From: Veronia pacifica
Lineage (GTDB): Bacteria > Pseudomonadota > Gammaproteobacteria > Enterobacterales > Vibrionaceae
NCBI RefSeq assembly: GCF_001707825.1
Contig: NZ_LYBM01000001.1
Coordinates: forward strand, 276,052-340,051
DNA length: 64,000 nt
Direction of reading: 5' to 3'
Within the stretch, counting starts at the first letter, position 1, and each line of letters opens with the position of its first letter. Of the stretch, positions 46,913 through 55,883 are shown one piece after another. Under the pieces are notes generated by a model, which did not search any database, was not told the origin of the DNA, and saw only the letters and a program-made list of their open reading frames with translations. The translations under genes and the position numbers were made by a program.

Positions 46913-47611
46913 TCAATCTCGGCTATCAAATTTTCCTGACTTCAAGAATGCTTTAACTTGGGTAATAACGTCTTCGTTTCGCATCATAAAGGTATGGGTA
47001 ACGGGCATGACCACGTGGTCAGTCATTCCCTCTACTTTCGTACTTGCGACAGATACCGTTCCGTCATCAGGATTTGGCAACAGGTGAGAAAAAATAGGGT
47101 TGAGGGTGTAGCTACCGGCAATAATACCGACAGGGTAGGTAACAGGTCCAAGAGTGCGAGGCACACTATTTTCATCAGTGCCAAGCTGCAAACCTGCGGG
47201 TCCATTAATAAGTTTGACGCCCGGGAGGCTTTTGAGGGTATCTACAATTTCACTGCCCTGATTTGGAGGCCCAAGCATAACGACACGTCCCAATCGATCT
47301 AGCTGCGTGGTAGATAAATATTTTCTCAGAACAATCCCGCCCAGCGAGTGCGTCACAAAATGTATCTTTTCGGCGCTGCCGCATTTTGAAATGGCACGCG
47401 GGATATGAAGATCAGCAATTTCCTCGATACCTATACTCAGGGAGGGGTAGCTATAGTTTGAGATTATGTAGCCTTCATTTCCGAGCTCCTTCGCTATTTT
47501 CCTCATGGAATATTCAGTGCGTCCCATCCCATGAAGCAGTACTGTACATTCAGTATACGGGGCTATGTCGCTGGTAGCGGCTAGAGCAAGCGCTAATAAC
47601 ATTGACTGCAT
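46913..47611 (-). CDS. Alpha/beta hydrolase, lipase-like
   Basis: 232 residues with AGGAAGAG upstream and a signal-like N-terminus (MQSMLLALALAATS). Oxyanion region VLLHGMGRTEYSM, nucleophile elbow THSLGGIVLRKYL, and MLGPPNQGSE; late Asp and His (NPDDGTVSVAST, MPVTHTFMM) complete the triad. Secreted esterase or lipase of the small PGAP1-like type. Confidence 0.85.
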   Translation of the reverse strand: MQSMLLALALAATSDIAPYTECTVLLHGMGRTEYSMRKIAKELGNEGYIISNYSYPSLSIGIEEIADLHIPRAISKCGSAEKIHFVTHSLGGIVLRKYLSTTQLDRLGRVVMLGPPNQGSEIVDTLKSLPGVKLINGPAGLQLGTDENSVPRTLGPVTYPVGIIAGSYTLNPIFSHLLPNPDDGTVSVASTKVEGMTDHVVMPVTHTFMMRNEDVITQVKAFLKSGKFDSRD

Positions 47612-47933
47612 AAATCTCTTCCTTTTTCTTCCTTGATACCTTTATCGCCTTGGCAATTCTAACGACGAAGAAACTAAAGGTTGCTGATATTTCATTGTTT
47701 GTCCGCAAGCTTTTGTAATCAGTCATTTACCCTCTTACTTCAACGAACATTGTGCAATATCTCGCCACGTGCGACATGTATCAATAGTGGAAAAGTGAGG
47801 TCCATCGGAGTTCAGTCGATTAATAATTTCACCGAAAATAAGCGTTGTGATGTTTGTAAAAAAAGTAAAATTTATCAGATACCTATACCCATTAGCTTTC
47901 CAATGATTTTCCCTTCATGCATTGATGCCATTT
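47612..47933. other. Non-coding region
   Basis: About 320 bases between two minus-strand genes. A 93-codon plus frame has no ribosome site. Nothing recognised. Confidence 0.35.
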
Positions 47934-49814
47934 TTACCTGCGCAAAGGTATCGACACCCTAGTAATAGTGCGTGTGTCGTCTCTTTCGAAAACATAATCT
48001 CCGCCCAGTCTCTCTATGCGCGATTGTATTGACGCCAAGCCGTAACCATTTGGGTTCGCTGTGAGAGTGTTATCACCCCGCCCGTTGTCTTCAATATTCA
48101 ACGTCATCTTCTCTGTCTCTAGTCGGCAGCGGAAAGAGACTCTGTCTGCGGCTTGTGCATGCTTGATGGTGTTCGTCATTACTTCCTGAAGTATTCTGAG
48201 TAAATCCAGTTTCTGTTGGGCAGTGAAATATATCTCTTCATCGTTAATGTCCACGTCCCAGTGCAGCACAATCCCTGCCGCGTCTAATACCGGGTCGATA
48301 CGAGTGCGCCATTGACCCAGCAAAACGGAAAACTGAGATTCAAATAGGGGATTACGACTATCAAGGATCAGGCGAAGGTCATTGAGACAATGCTGCGCTT
48401 TGCGTTGGAGGTCGTTCCGGTGAACTGTGTTGACTCTGATCAGTGTGATCAGTTCGACGAGCTGACTTCCCAACCCATCATGCATGTCGGACAAAAGGTG
48501 TTGTCGCTCAGCTAGGAGAGCCCGCTGCTTTTCGCTTTCGTAGGCGATAGACTGTTCCTTCTCGTAGCGTTTTACTGCCTCGACCACTTTGTCTTCCAAC
48601 GACTTCTGTAATTCTTCACTTTTGTTCAAGGCACTGACATAACGGTACATCAGCAGCGCAGAGAGGGTTAAAAAGAAAAGCAGGTTTGCATGTATGCTCA
48701 GTGGAAAATACATATCCAGAAGTTGCATCCCATCCAGCGAATCCAACACTCCGGCGTAGACACCGAACAAGCCGGAGATCGCCAAAAAAACTGCACTGCG
48801 ACTTGGTTGTAAAACAACCTGCCACAGCAGTCTTCCGCCGATATAGACGGCACTTAATGCGACGAATCCCCGCAGAAAACTCTCGTTAAATCGCCACCAA
48901 AGATACTGAGGATCCCACTCATACAAAGCGAAAGAGGCGACTACCAGCGAGCAGGAGATCCACCAAAACCCCAACTCAAGCCTTCTTGCTGCAATGCCAT
49001 ACCAGCGGTGGAGAAACAGCACCATAAAAAGAGTGAGAAGCGGCTGAAAGGAAACAGACAGCATCCAATACATTTGTTGAGAAATCGGCAGTTGGGAAAT
49101 GGTGAACGTCATATTGGTCATCGTCCAACATACGGTACCCAGCGCAAAGTAAAGATATTCGCTGTTTTGACGACGAAACCACCAGAGTAATAAGTAGAAA
49201 AGGGCGATTATCGGTGTCAGCCAAAGCATGATTTTATGAACGCCAATTTGAGACCAGTAAAGACGGAAATAAACTGGCTTTACCTCCGTTGGTGTCCCCA
49301 CATAAATTTGCGGTAATCGAAGGCCACCGCTGGAGCCAATTTCCACCATCACAGATAAACGTTCACCATTAAAAAGACGATGAGGAAATTCGTGATAGGC
49401 GGGTTGATAGCGAAACCTCGGCATCATATGTTCCCGGGAGTAGGCCACAGGAGCGGTCTGCCAAAGTAAGTCGCCGTTATAGCGCATCACTAATGTGTCT
49501 CTGAATGGAGGAAGTAAGATAGCGGTGGTTTCACCCGCCATTTTGGGGAGCGTGACCAAATATTTTCCGTATGAAAACCCCTTCCCCGAGCTGGCGTTAT
49601 GCGGCAGTGAAACGTCGCGATAGGTCGGTGTGTCGTTCCGCTTAATCAGTTGTTTTGCCGAATCTACTGCCGGCAAATTAATACGATGACTGACTTCGAG
49701 CCCGTTCACCATTGTCAGTAACAGCAGCGCAGGCAAAAACAACACGGCTGTCAGGCGAAAAACAGCCGCGATAATCGAGTTCCCAGCAATCATCGCAGAC
49801 AGCTTGTCGTTCAT
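47934..49814 (-). CDS. 7TM sensor histidine kinase (HisKA_3 type)
   Basis: 626 residues. An N-terminal helix (15-37), an extracellular region (about 40-190), seven membrane helices (about 195-392), a coiled coil (395-435), then dimerisation/phosphoacceptor domain with H445 in LLSDMHDGLGSQL, and the ATPase with N548 (EVMTNTIKHA) and DNGRG at 576-580. The layout is 7TMR-DISM-like. HisKA_3 kinases pair with LuxR/NarL regulators, and one is encoded at 53988-54614. Divergent from the Mur-ligase gene. Confidence 0.9.
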   Translation of the reverse strand: MNDKLSAMIAGNSIIAAVFRLTAVLFLPALLLLTMVNGLEVSHRINLPAVDSAKQLIKRNDTPTYRDVSLPHNASSGKGFSYGKYLVTLPKMAGETTAILLPPFRDTLVMRYNGDLLWQTAPVAYSREHMMPRFRYQPAYHEFPHRLFNGERLSVMVEIGSSGGLRLPQIYVGTPTEVKPVYFRLYWSQIGVHKIMLWLTPIIALFYLLLWWFRRQNSEYLYFALGTVCWTMTNMTFTISQLPISQQMYWMLSVSFQPLLTLFMVLFLHRWYGIAARRLELGFWWISCSLVVASFALYEWDPQYLWWRFNESFLRGFVALSAVYIGGRLLWQVVLQPSRSAVFLAISGLFGVYAGVLDSLDGMQLLDMYFPLSIHANLLFFLTLSALLMYRYVSALNKSEELQKSLEDKVVEAVKRYEKEQSIAYESEKQRALLAERQHLLSDMHDGLGSQLVELITLIRVNTVHRNDLQRKAQHCLNDLRLILDSRNPLFESQFSVLLGQWRTRIDPVLDAAGIVLHWDVDINDEEIYFTAQQKLDLLRILQEVMTNTIKHAQAADRVSFRCRLETEKMTLNIEDNGRGDNTLTANPNGYGLASIQSRIERLGGDYVFERDDTRTITRVSIPLRR

Positions 49815-49925
49815 GCGTGCATTGCTACCCCCTAGAACTTGGGATGGTGGATATTCCTGTCAGGTTTACGCTGGTAGCCAATTCCTAATCGCATACTGCT
49901 AACCGCTTCTGGCAAGGAACTCATC

Positions 49926-51098
49926 ATGAAATTTGCTGCTGTCACTGGAACTAACGGGAAAACCACCAGCATTGAATTTGCCCGTCAACTGCTGAGCCAT
50001 ATCGGTGTGTCCGCGATGACGTGGGGCACATTAGGGATCTGCCATCAAGACGTCACTGAATCACTGCCTTGGTATTGCAACACGCCTGAGAGGATCTACG
50101 ACCATGTGCAGGAAGTGATGGCGCAATGGCAAATCGATATTTGCTTGATGGAATGCTTCAGCCGACTTCTTATCTTGGGACAATATCAAAAATTCCATTT
50201 TGACTGCGCAGCTTTTACCAACCTGTCTCACGATCATCTCGATTACCATAAAACCGAAACAGATTATCTCAACGCCAAACTCACCTTGGCAGCCCATTGC
50301 CGACCCGGTGCCAGTATCTGGCTTCGTAACGAGGAGCCGCACCGCAGCGCGTGGTTTGATGCCTGCGCTCAACATGGCTGCACAGCCAAAACCTTCAGTT
50401 GCCAAACATCGGCCAGCCAGTGGTATGGCGCACTCAATCAAGATCAACTCACTTTGCGCTTGGGCGGTGAACACTGGCAGGGTAGGGTGCCTTTTTTTGG
50501 TCAACACAATGTTTGCAATCTCCTCACTGCACTCGGTTTGGTAGCAAGCCTTTGCGGCGAACAAGCCATCGAAAAATCGCTGCCGTCGATTCCCAAACTC
50601 ACTCTGCCCAAAGGCAGATTGCAAGCGGTCGACGCGGGAGGAAAACGTCATATCTTTGTTGATTTTGCGCATAACCCAGATGGCCTCGATAACGCGTTGT
50701 CTGCGTTGAGAGAACATTATCAGAAACCCCTGACCGTGGTATTCGGCTGCGGGGGAGATCGTGACAAGACCAAGCGCATTCCGATGGCAAAGAAAGTCGG
50801 TAAGCATGCCCGGCACATTTTTATCACTGGCGACAATTCACGCACTGAGCCGATTGAGCATATCGTCTCTCCCTTACGTCAGACATTGCCTCATGCGCGT
50901 GTGGTGAAAAGCCGGGTTGACGCTATTTATCAGGCACTCTCTCAACAAACGGATGAAGACATTCTCGTCGTTGCGGGACGCGGGCATGAAGCCTACCTCC
51001 CCGGCGCTACCACCTTGCTATCTCCAGCTTTCTTCAATCAGCCGATGTGTGATGCTGACGTCATCAAACTTTGCCTCAAGCAAATACAACAAGACTGA
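49926..51098 (+). CDS. MurE-like Mur ligase lacking the N-terminal UDP-sugar domain
   Basis: 390 residues, about 100 shorter than MurE. It begins directly at the ATP domain: GTNGKTTS (8-15), TNLSHDHLDYH and a lysine in LNAKLTLAA that is carbamylated in Mur ligases; later FAHNPDGLDNAL and GCGGDRDKTKR. At the position of the DNPR motif for diaminopimelate it has DNSR (GDNSRTEP). The domain that holds UDP-MurNAc in MurE is missing, so the acceptor is probably different. First gene of a plus-strand group between a kinase and its likely regulator. Confidence 0.85.
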   Translation: MKFAAVTGTNGKTTSIEFARQLLSHIGVSAMTWGTLGICHQDVTESLPWYCNTPERIYDHVQEVMAQWQIDICLMECFSRLLILGQYQKFHFDCAAFTNLSHDHLDYHKTETDYLNAKLTLAAHCRPGASIWLRNEEPHRSAWFDACAQHGCTAKTFSCQTSASQWYGALNQDQLTLRLGGEHWQGRVPFFGQHNVCNLLTALGLVASLCGEQAIEKSLPSIPKLTLPKGRLQAVDAGGKRHIFVDFAHNPDGLDNALSALREHYQKPLTVVFGCGGDRDKTKRIPMAKKVGKHARHIFITGDNSRTEPIEHIVSPLRQTLPHARVVKSRVDAIYQALSQQTDEDILVVAGRGHEAYLPGATTLLSPAFFNQPMCDADVIKLCLKQIQQD

Positions 51099-51185
51099 AC
51101 CTGATTCCTAACACGTTTCATTGCGGGCGTTTTCAACTTCTTTTTACTCACGCCCCTGCTATCAACGCTTGTAAAGGAGAAACTT

Positions 51186-52752
51186 ATGCGAGTTGCAGTG
51201 ATTGGCGATTCTGTCATGTGGGGACAAGGGATCCCCAGGCGGCAAACATATGCGAGCCAATTGGTATCTTGGCTTGCCCATGAGCTTGGTATTCGTGCCT
51301 CTATTGACGACATTCACCAGCCTATTACCGGAGATTTCAAGGCTCACTCGGGTGCGATTATTGGTGACAAGAGAGAGCATCATCGTCGACCGGCTTATGA
51401 TACTCATCATCCCCAACCGGTTTTTTTGGTGAATTACCGGCGGCTTATCCCACCATCACCAAACAACTGACAGAGCTTGAGCGGCCTGAAAGTATCGACC
51501 TACTTCTAGTGAATGGCCTCGCCAATGATGTTGGCTTTACATCTGCCGCGACAGACTATGAAAAGACAGTCAGAAAGCTTGATGACTGATCGATCAGCGT
51601 TTGGTGCCCTTTATCCGCAAAGTGAGGTCGCAGTGCCCAAATGCCCTGATTGTCTATACCGGCTATTTTCCATCTGTATCCCCGCAGTCAAGGTTTGACA
51701 CAGTCGAGCAGTTTATTGATTTGATGGAGCAAGCGGGCTCGGTACTGCAGGAGATTATCAATTTTCGCACCGGGAATCGTTTTGCTGACGCGGCCATCGA
51801 CTTTGCTAAGGAACTGACGCCGTTAGATGACATTCTCGGCTGGTTTGCTGAAGGGCTACAGACACCCGCAGATGCGGTAGAGCAAGCCAAACTCAACGCC
51901 TATCTGTTCTACATTGCGATGGAGCTGGGCGCGATGCGCGCCATCAATAAGGTAAATCTCGAACTCGCAGATACCTCAAAAGCGCCTGTTTGGTTTCTTC
52001 ACCCCGGGCTTTCTGCCACGCGTGCCATGTTTACCAAGCGCCCGCAGGTTTGGGGTTTGAATGGCGACAGATTGGTTACCCGAGAGCGAACTAAACTCTG
52101 CCCCAACTATCAGGTTGGTCTGGAATATTCCAAGAAGAGTGGATTTGACGTCGAGCAGAACCTGTTCTCTGCCATCGCCTGCCGCAAAGCCCATATGCTG
52201 CATCCCAACAAAGCAGGGGCAAATCAGTATTTTTCACGACTGCGCTCAATGATGGCAGACCATCATACATTCAGTCTGAGAAAAATCATGAATAACATTG
52301 CGCCAAGTTACAGCTTGCGTAAAGCCACAAAAGAGCTGGGTATTCCCTTCTACGGCTCACTGCGAAACCTTATTCCGCATCAAACCTTGAATATGCTCGG
52401 TGCTACTTTGACCGTACAGGCGAAAACCCGCGCCAAAAAGCTCATCTTCCACCTTCACTATGGCAACAGAAAATTTCCGCTTGTAGTAAAAGCCGCGGCA
52501 AATCAGGGCGCATTGACATTGTTTGCATCTGAACAGGTGGTTCTCGATCTGGAAGCGAAGCTGCCTATCCGCTCACTGACTAAGCTCAGTCTTCGCTGCG
52601 CCACATCGGGCGTCAGTAAAGTGAACAACGTCAATTTGCAGGTCATGATCAATGGCGCGAGTTTCGCCTTTGATCTGGAGGAGGCCGCCGCTGCACTCAG
52701 ACCACAAGGTATTCCTCTTCCTTTCGGCCTCCACTCTACTCAACATCATTAA
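51186..52752 (+). pseudogene. SGNH/GDSL hydrolase-type gene broken by two frameshifts
   Basis: AAAGGAG precedes the ATG. Frame 1 encodes the GDSVMWGQG catalytic block; at a run of seven T (51421-51427) it must shift to continue GELPAAYPTITKQL and VNGLANDVGFTS (block III); a second shift near 51575-51600 leads to LVPFIRKVRSQCPNALIVYTGYF and the final HPNKAGANQYF with the catalytic histidine. About 520 codons in all. Probably a carbohydrate or lipid esterase before decay. If the T-run is a sequencing or slippage event, the gene could still be active. Confidence 0.75.
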
Positions 52753-52765
52753 AAGGACAGTCATC

Positions 52766-53452
52766 ATGGCGACAGATATCAAACTTCAAAGAACACGTAT
52801 CGACAACATTGCCCGCATGATCCGGTTTGGTGAACAATTGGACGCCAACAGTGGAAGTGGCATGGTCCTCAACGGCAATACGCTATTTGTTACTGACAAT
52901 ATCGCCCGTTTCCGTGGCGGCAGTAAGCGGACGTATATCACCCCTGACAAAGTGTCGACGACCAAAGCCATCACCAAAGAGGTGTTTACCGGGCAGTTGG
53001 AATGCCGACGTGAAATACGAATAGGTATGCTGGCTGCTGTCTCTGAATCTATCGATAATGAACCCGGTTCGTTGAAAGTCACAACCCCCAAACAGACTCC
53101 AGACATTCATATCGATGGAACAACCAGTACCATTAAGGCCCGCCAATTCCGGCGTTCATCTGACGAACGACTCAAGCAGAACATCAAACCGATCGTTTCT
53201 GCGCAGCACTTACTTAACCAAATTGAAGGTGTGACCTACCGGTGGAAGGACACTCATCATCTAACGGAGGAATTTGGTCTGATTGCTCAGCAAGTTGAAA
53301 CCGTGATCCCTTCGTTGGTTGATGAAGACGAGGATGGACTGAAAAGTGTTGACTACGAAGGCTTGATTCCACTGCTGCTTGAATCGGTCAAACAGCTTTA
53401 TTCTCACGTCGAGCGACTCGATGCCCGCCTCATTGAGTTGGCGTCAAAGTGA
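52766..53452 (+). CDS. Peptidase S74 intramolecular chaperone protein
   Basis: 228 residues from the ATG at 52766 (AAAAGGAC upstream). The C-terminal part begins SSDERLKQNIKPI (S132 the self-cleavage serine) and includes VTYRWKDTHH, FGLIAQQVETVIPSLV and VDYEGLIPLLLESVKQL, the endosialidase/tail-fibre chaperone. The N-terminal 130 residues are too short for a phage fibre. This domain normally trims and trimerises tail spikes. Placed between an SGNH-hydrolase gene and a peptidase. Confidence 0.88.
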   Translation: MATDIKLQRTRIDNIARMIRFGEQLDANSGSGMVLNGNTLFVTDNIARFRGGSKRTYITPDKVSTTKAITKEVFTGQLECRREIRIGMLAAVSESIDNEPGSLKVTTPKQTPDIHIDGTTSTIKARQFRRSSDERLKQNIKPIVSAQHLLNQIEGVTYRWKDTHHLTEEFGLIAQQVETVIPSLVDEDEDGLKSVDYEGLIPLLLESVKQLYSHVERLDARLIELASK

Positions 53453-53541
53453 CGCCACCGAAAATGTTTATGGATTAATGAACACATCAATAGATGCATG
53501 AATTCATGGATAGGGAAGACACAGATCTCTGGGAGTGAAAA

Positions 53542-53931
53542 ATGACGACATTTTACTTAGGTGAACGGTCATTGAAGCGATTGGACGGGGTACATGAAGA
53601 CTTGATCCGGGTGGTGAGACACGCCATCAAACTGTCCTCAGTCGACTTTTCCGTGCTGGAAGGGTGTCGAACCGTCAATCGGCAGCAGCAGTTGCTTGAG
53701 GCGGGTGCCACGACAACGATGAAGAGCCGTCACCTGACCGGACACGCGGTCGATCTTGGTGCTTACCTATGTGGTCAGATTCATTGGGATTGGCCACTCT
53801 ATTGGCAGATTGCTGATGCCATGAAAGAGGCGGCTGACAAGGAAGCCATCGCCATTCAGTGGGGCGGAGATTGGAAAACCTTTCCTGACGGCCCTCACTT
53901 TGAGTTGTCTTGGCAGGATTATCCGCCCTGA
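53542..53931 (+). CDS. M15-family peptidase, phage endolysin-like
   Basis: 129 residues with GGGAGTG upstream. Zinc-site motif SRHLTGHAVD (H64, D71) and H119 in GPHFEL; IQWGGDWKTFPDGPH matches phage L-alanyl-D-glutamate/VanY-like peptidases. It cuts peptidoglycan stem peptides. No signal peptide or holin is evident. Last gene of the plus-strand group. Confidence 0.88.
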   Translation: MTTFYLGERSLKRLDGVHEDLIRVVRHAIKLSSVDFSVLEGCRTVNRQQQLLEAGATTTMKSRHLTGHAVDLGAYLCGQIHWDWPLYWQIADAMKEAADKEAIAIQWGGDWKTFPDGPHFELSWQDYPP

Positions 53932-53987
53932 GGAGGCTAACATTCCACTGAAACAAAGGCTCTGGCTGATTATTCCCCGGATAACGG

Positions 53988-54614
53988 TCAGAGCAATCCC
54001 TGCTGGTTGGCTTCAAACACCGCCTCACAGCGACTGTTTACTTCAAGTTTGCGATAAATGGCCTTGATATGATCATTTACCGTATAATGCGAAATCCCCA
54101 TTGTGCTGCCTATTTCACTGGTTTTTAGCCCTTTTGCTAACAGCACCAATACTTCATTTTCTCTCTGGGTCAGCGGATTATTCAGTGGTGTTTGGGCCAC
54201 ACTCTGAATTTGATTCAATACATGAGCCGCGACTGCCGCACTCATTGGAGCACCGCCCGCAATTTGATTGGCAATGGCTTCCTCAATTTTCTCAAACGGG
54301 GTGTCTTTTAACAGGTAGCCCCGTGCGCCAGCCCTAATCGCATTGAGCACATTGGATTCATCACCAAAAATGGTGAGTACCATGACTTCAGTATTCGGCG
54401 AGTGCTGCCGCAAGAAATGAATCAGCTCACACCCATTACCGTCTGGCAGCCCTAAATCGACCAAGGCCAAATCGTAGCTGTCTTCTCCTGCCAGTGACAA
54501 GGCTTCAGCTAAAGACCCAGCACAATCACAGTGAGAAATTGTTGGGGAAAGGACCAACTGTCCGAGAAACTGTTGATAGGCTGGGATATCTTCAACAATC
54601 AATAAACGAGTCAT
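53988..54614 (-). CDS. LuxR/NarL-type response regulator
   Basis: 208 residues. Receiver domain with E8/D9, phosphorylation site D53, T81 and K103; linker, then a LuxR helix-turn-helix (LTQRENEVLVLLAKGL and YTVNDHIKAIYRKLEVNSR). Very likely partner of the HisKA_3 kinase at 47934-49814, separated from it by the plus-strand cell-wall genes. It ends 56 bases from the M15 gene end (convergent). Confidence 0.9.
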   Translation of the reverse strand: MTRLLIVEDIPAYQQFLGQLVLSPTISHCDCAGSLAEALSLAGEDSYDLALVDLGLPDGNGCELIHFLRQHSPNTEVMVLTIFGDESNVLNAIRAGARGYLLKDTPFEKIEEAIANQIAGGAPMSAAVAAHVLNQIQSVAQTPLNNPLTQRENEVLVLLAKGLKTSEIGSTMGISHYTVNDHIKAIYRKLEVNSRCEAVFEANQQGLL

Positions 54615-54805
54615 AGATGACTACCGAATAGTAAGAAACTCACAACGTCAGAGTATTAGTGAATCAGTTGGCGAGTGCTGTCAAATGCTCAAGAACAATA
54701 GGCAAGAAATTCCTGCTGAGACGAGGGGAAGGGTTAAAAAATGTGAGCTTATCCGGACCAAACTCCCGCTGAAATAGAAGTAGTTTGGCCGATTAATCGG
54801 TTTGT

Positions 54806-54955
54806 TTAGCGCTCAGCCGATGCTGGTGAGGTTCTGAATTGCGCGACCAGTCCTTGCAACTCGCTTGCCTCGCAGAGCAGTGTATTACTGATCTTTGCAG
54901 TTTCGCTGACTGTGTCATTGAGCTAGTCGAAGACAGTATCTATTTCCATTAAATG
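54806..54955 (-). pseudogene. Methyl-accepting chemotaxis protein C-terminal remnant
   Basis: Minus strand encodes LNDTVSETAKISNTLLCEAS then ELQGLVAQFRTS and a stop, the end of a chemoreceptor signalling domain. A TAG interrupts it just upstream and nothing more of the gene remains before a dispersed repeat begins. Confidence 0.6.
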
Positions 54956-55132
54956 TTGTCCAATGTAATTCATATTTTACATTTTGGTATTTTTTCCACA
55001 TAGGATTTTGAACCATCCTCTATGCGCGAGAGGAATAAAGCCGTGTAGACGGTCGCAACTTTCACCCACGAATTATCTTGGACAACTCGCATGAATTATT
55101 TTGGACACCTTGTGGGGTGTTAACCTGTTATG
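54954..55132 (+). repeat. Dispersed repeat, copy C
   Basis: TTGTCCAATGTAATTCAT, ATTTTGGTATTTTTTCC, GGATTTTGAACCATCCTC, GGTCGCAACTTTCACCCA, GAATTATCTTGGACAACTCG and TTGGACACCTTGTGGGG; ends CCTGTTATG directly before the next cassette-like gene. It begins exactly where the chemoreceptor fragment ends. Confidence 0.7.
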
Positions 55133-55141
55133 CGTATCGAC

Positions 55142-55624
55142 ATGAGGAGATATTTGTTGGAATACAAGGCATGGAAAGTAGAGCTCGGTACACACAGTAA
55201 AGATGAGTTACTGTTCTAGCTTTCAAAGAATAAAATCAATCTTAATGCTTACGCTGTCATGTTATTTATGTCCCAAGAGTTTGAGATTTCGAATAAGCGA
55301 CAAACAGTAGAGTTAGTTAAGGTAAGTGTCCACGAATTAGGATATTCAGAAGGCGCTTTGATTGTTGATATTTTAGATGCGGCGAAAGAGCAGAACTTAA
55401 TGCCTTGTGGTCTTGAACTCGCCCCTTATCTTAGATTGCATTACCTATCGCAACCTGACGGTCCGCTATTAACCGTCGCTTCAGTCCCACCATTTTCTGA
55501 TGACATGTATCCAAGAGGTTTTTATCTCAGCGCTAATAGCACTGGGCTTTGGTTAAGGGGATATCGAGCGACAGACGATGTACTCTGGGCTCCTGACAGT
55601 GAATTTGTTTTCCTCAGGCCATAG
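55142..55624 (+). pseudogene. Cassette-like gene with in-frame TAG
   Basis: Frame from ATG 55142 (MRRYLLEYKAWKVELG) is stopped by TAG at 55217-55219 and then continues LSKNKINLNAYAVMLFMSQE to the TAG end at 55624. The 121-codon downstream part (from 55259) contains VSVHELGYSEGALIVDIL and CGLELAPYLRLHYLSQPDG, a pattern known in integron and phage hypothetical proteins (GxELxPxxxxxLRLxYxxQP). An attC site follows at once. A restart at 55259 may still give a short product. Confidence 0.6.
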
Positions 55625-55746
55625 CATAACAAGCTGCTCAAGAGGGATGTGCAACGCGTGACATCTCACTATGCGTTGGTGTTAATGTTTAAGGCGGTAT
55701 GCGGTGGTATCGGTATTGCCTTGCTCACTCTTTAACAGGCTTTATC
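55624..55746 (+). other. attC site, VPR type
   Basis: GCATAACAAGCTGCTCAAGAG opening, CAACGCGTGACATC and CTATGCGTTGGTGTTAATGT in the middle, GCTCACTCTTTAACAGGC at the end. The final core reads CTTTATC rather than GTTATC, so this site may no longer recombine. Confidence 0.75.
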
Positions 55747-55855
55747 CCCCATCAATTTTAGAATCTTGAGTCCCAAGGTTTAGCTGCAAAACGCCTCTTT
55801 TTATAGCCGCAGGTTTGTATCGAAATCGGCGGACAACCTTTGTTTGCGCGGCGCG
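55747..55855 (+). repeat. Cassette leader repeat, left fragment
   Basis: CATCAATTTTAGAATCTTGA to CAACCTTTGTTTGCGCGGCG, matching 45896-46000 and 29981-30085. Ends 30 bases before the stop of the LysR gene, so it may act only as a 3' region here. Confidence 0.6.
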
Positions 55856-55883
55856 ATTGAGCCTGAATATTTAGTCTGGACAG

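Noticed and set aside
46741..46929. 62-codon minus frame overlapping the end of the lipase-like gene
   Set aside because: No ribosome site or motif, and it is out of frame with the hydrolase, which ends normally.
50061..50816. 251-codon minus frame opposite the Mur ligase
   Set aside because: Shadow frame; the plus strand carries all Mur ligase motifs.
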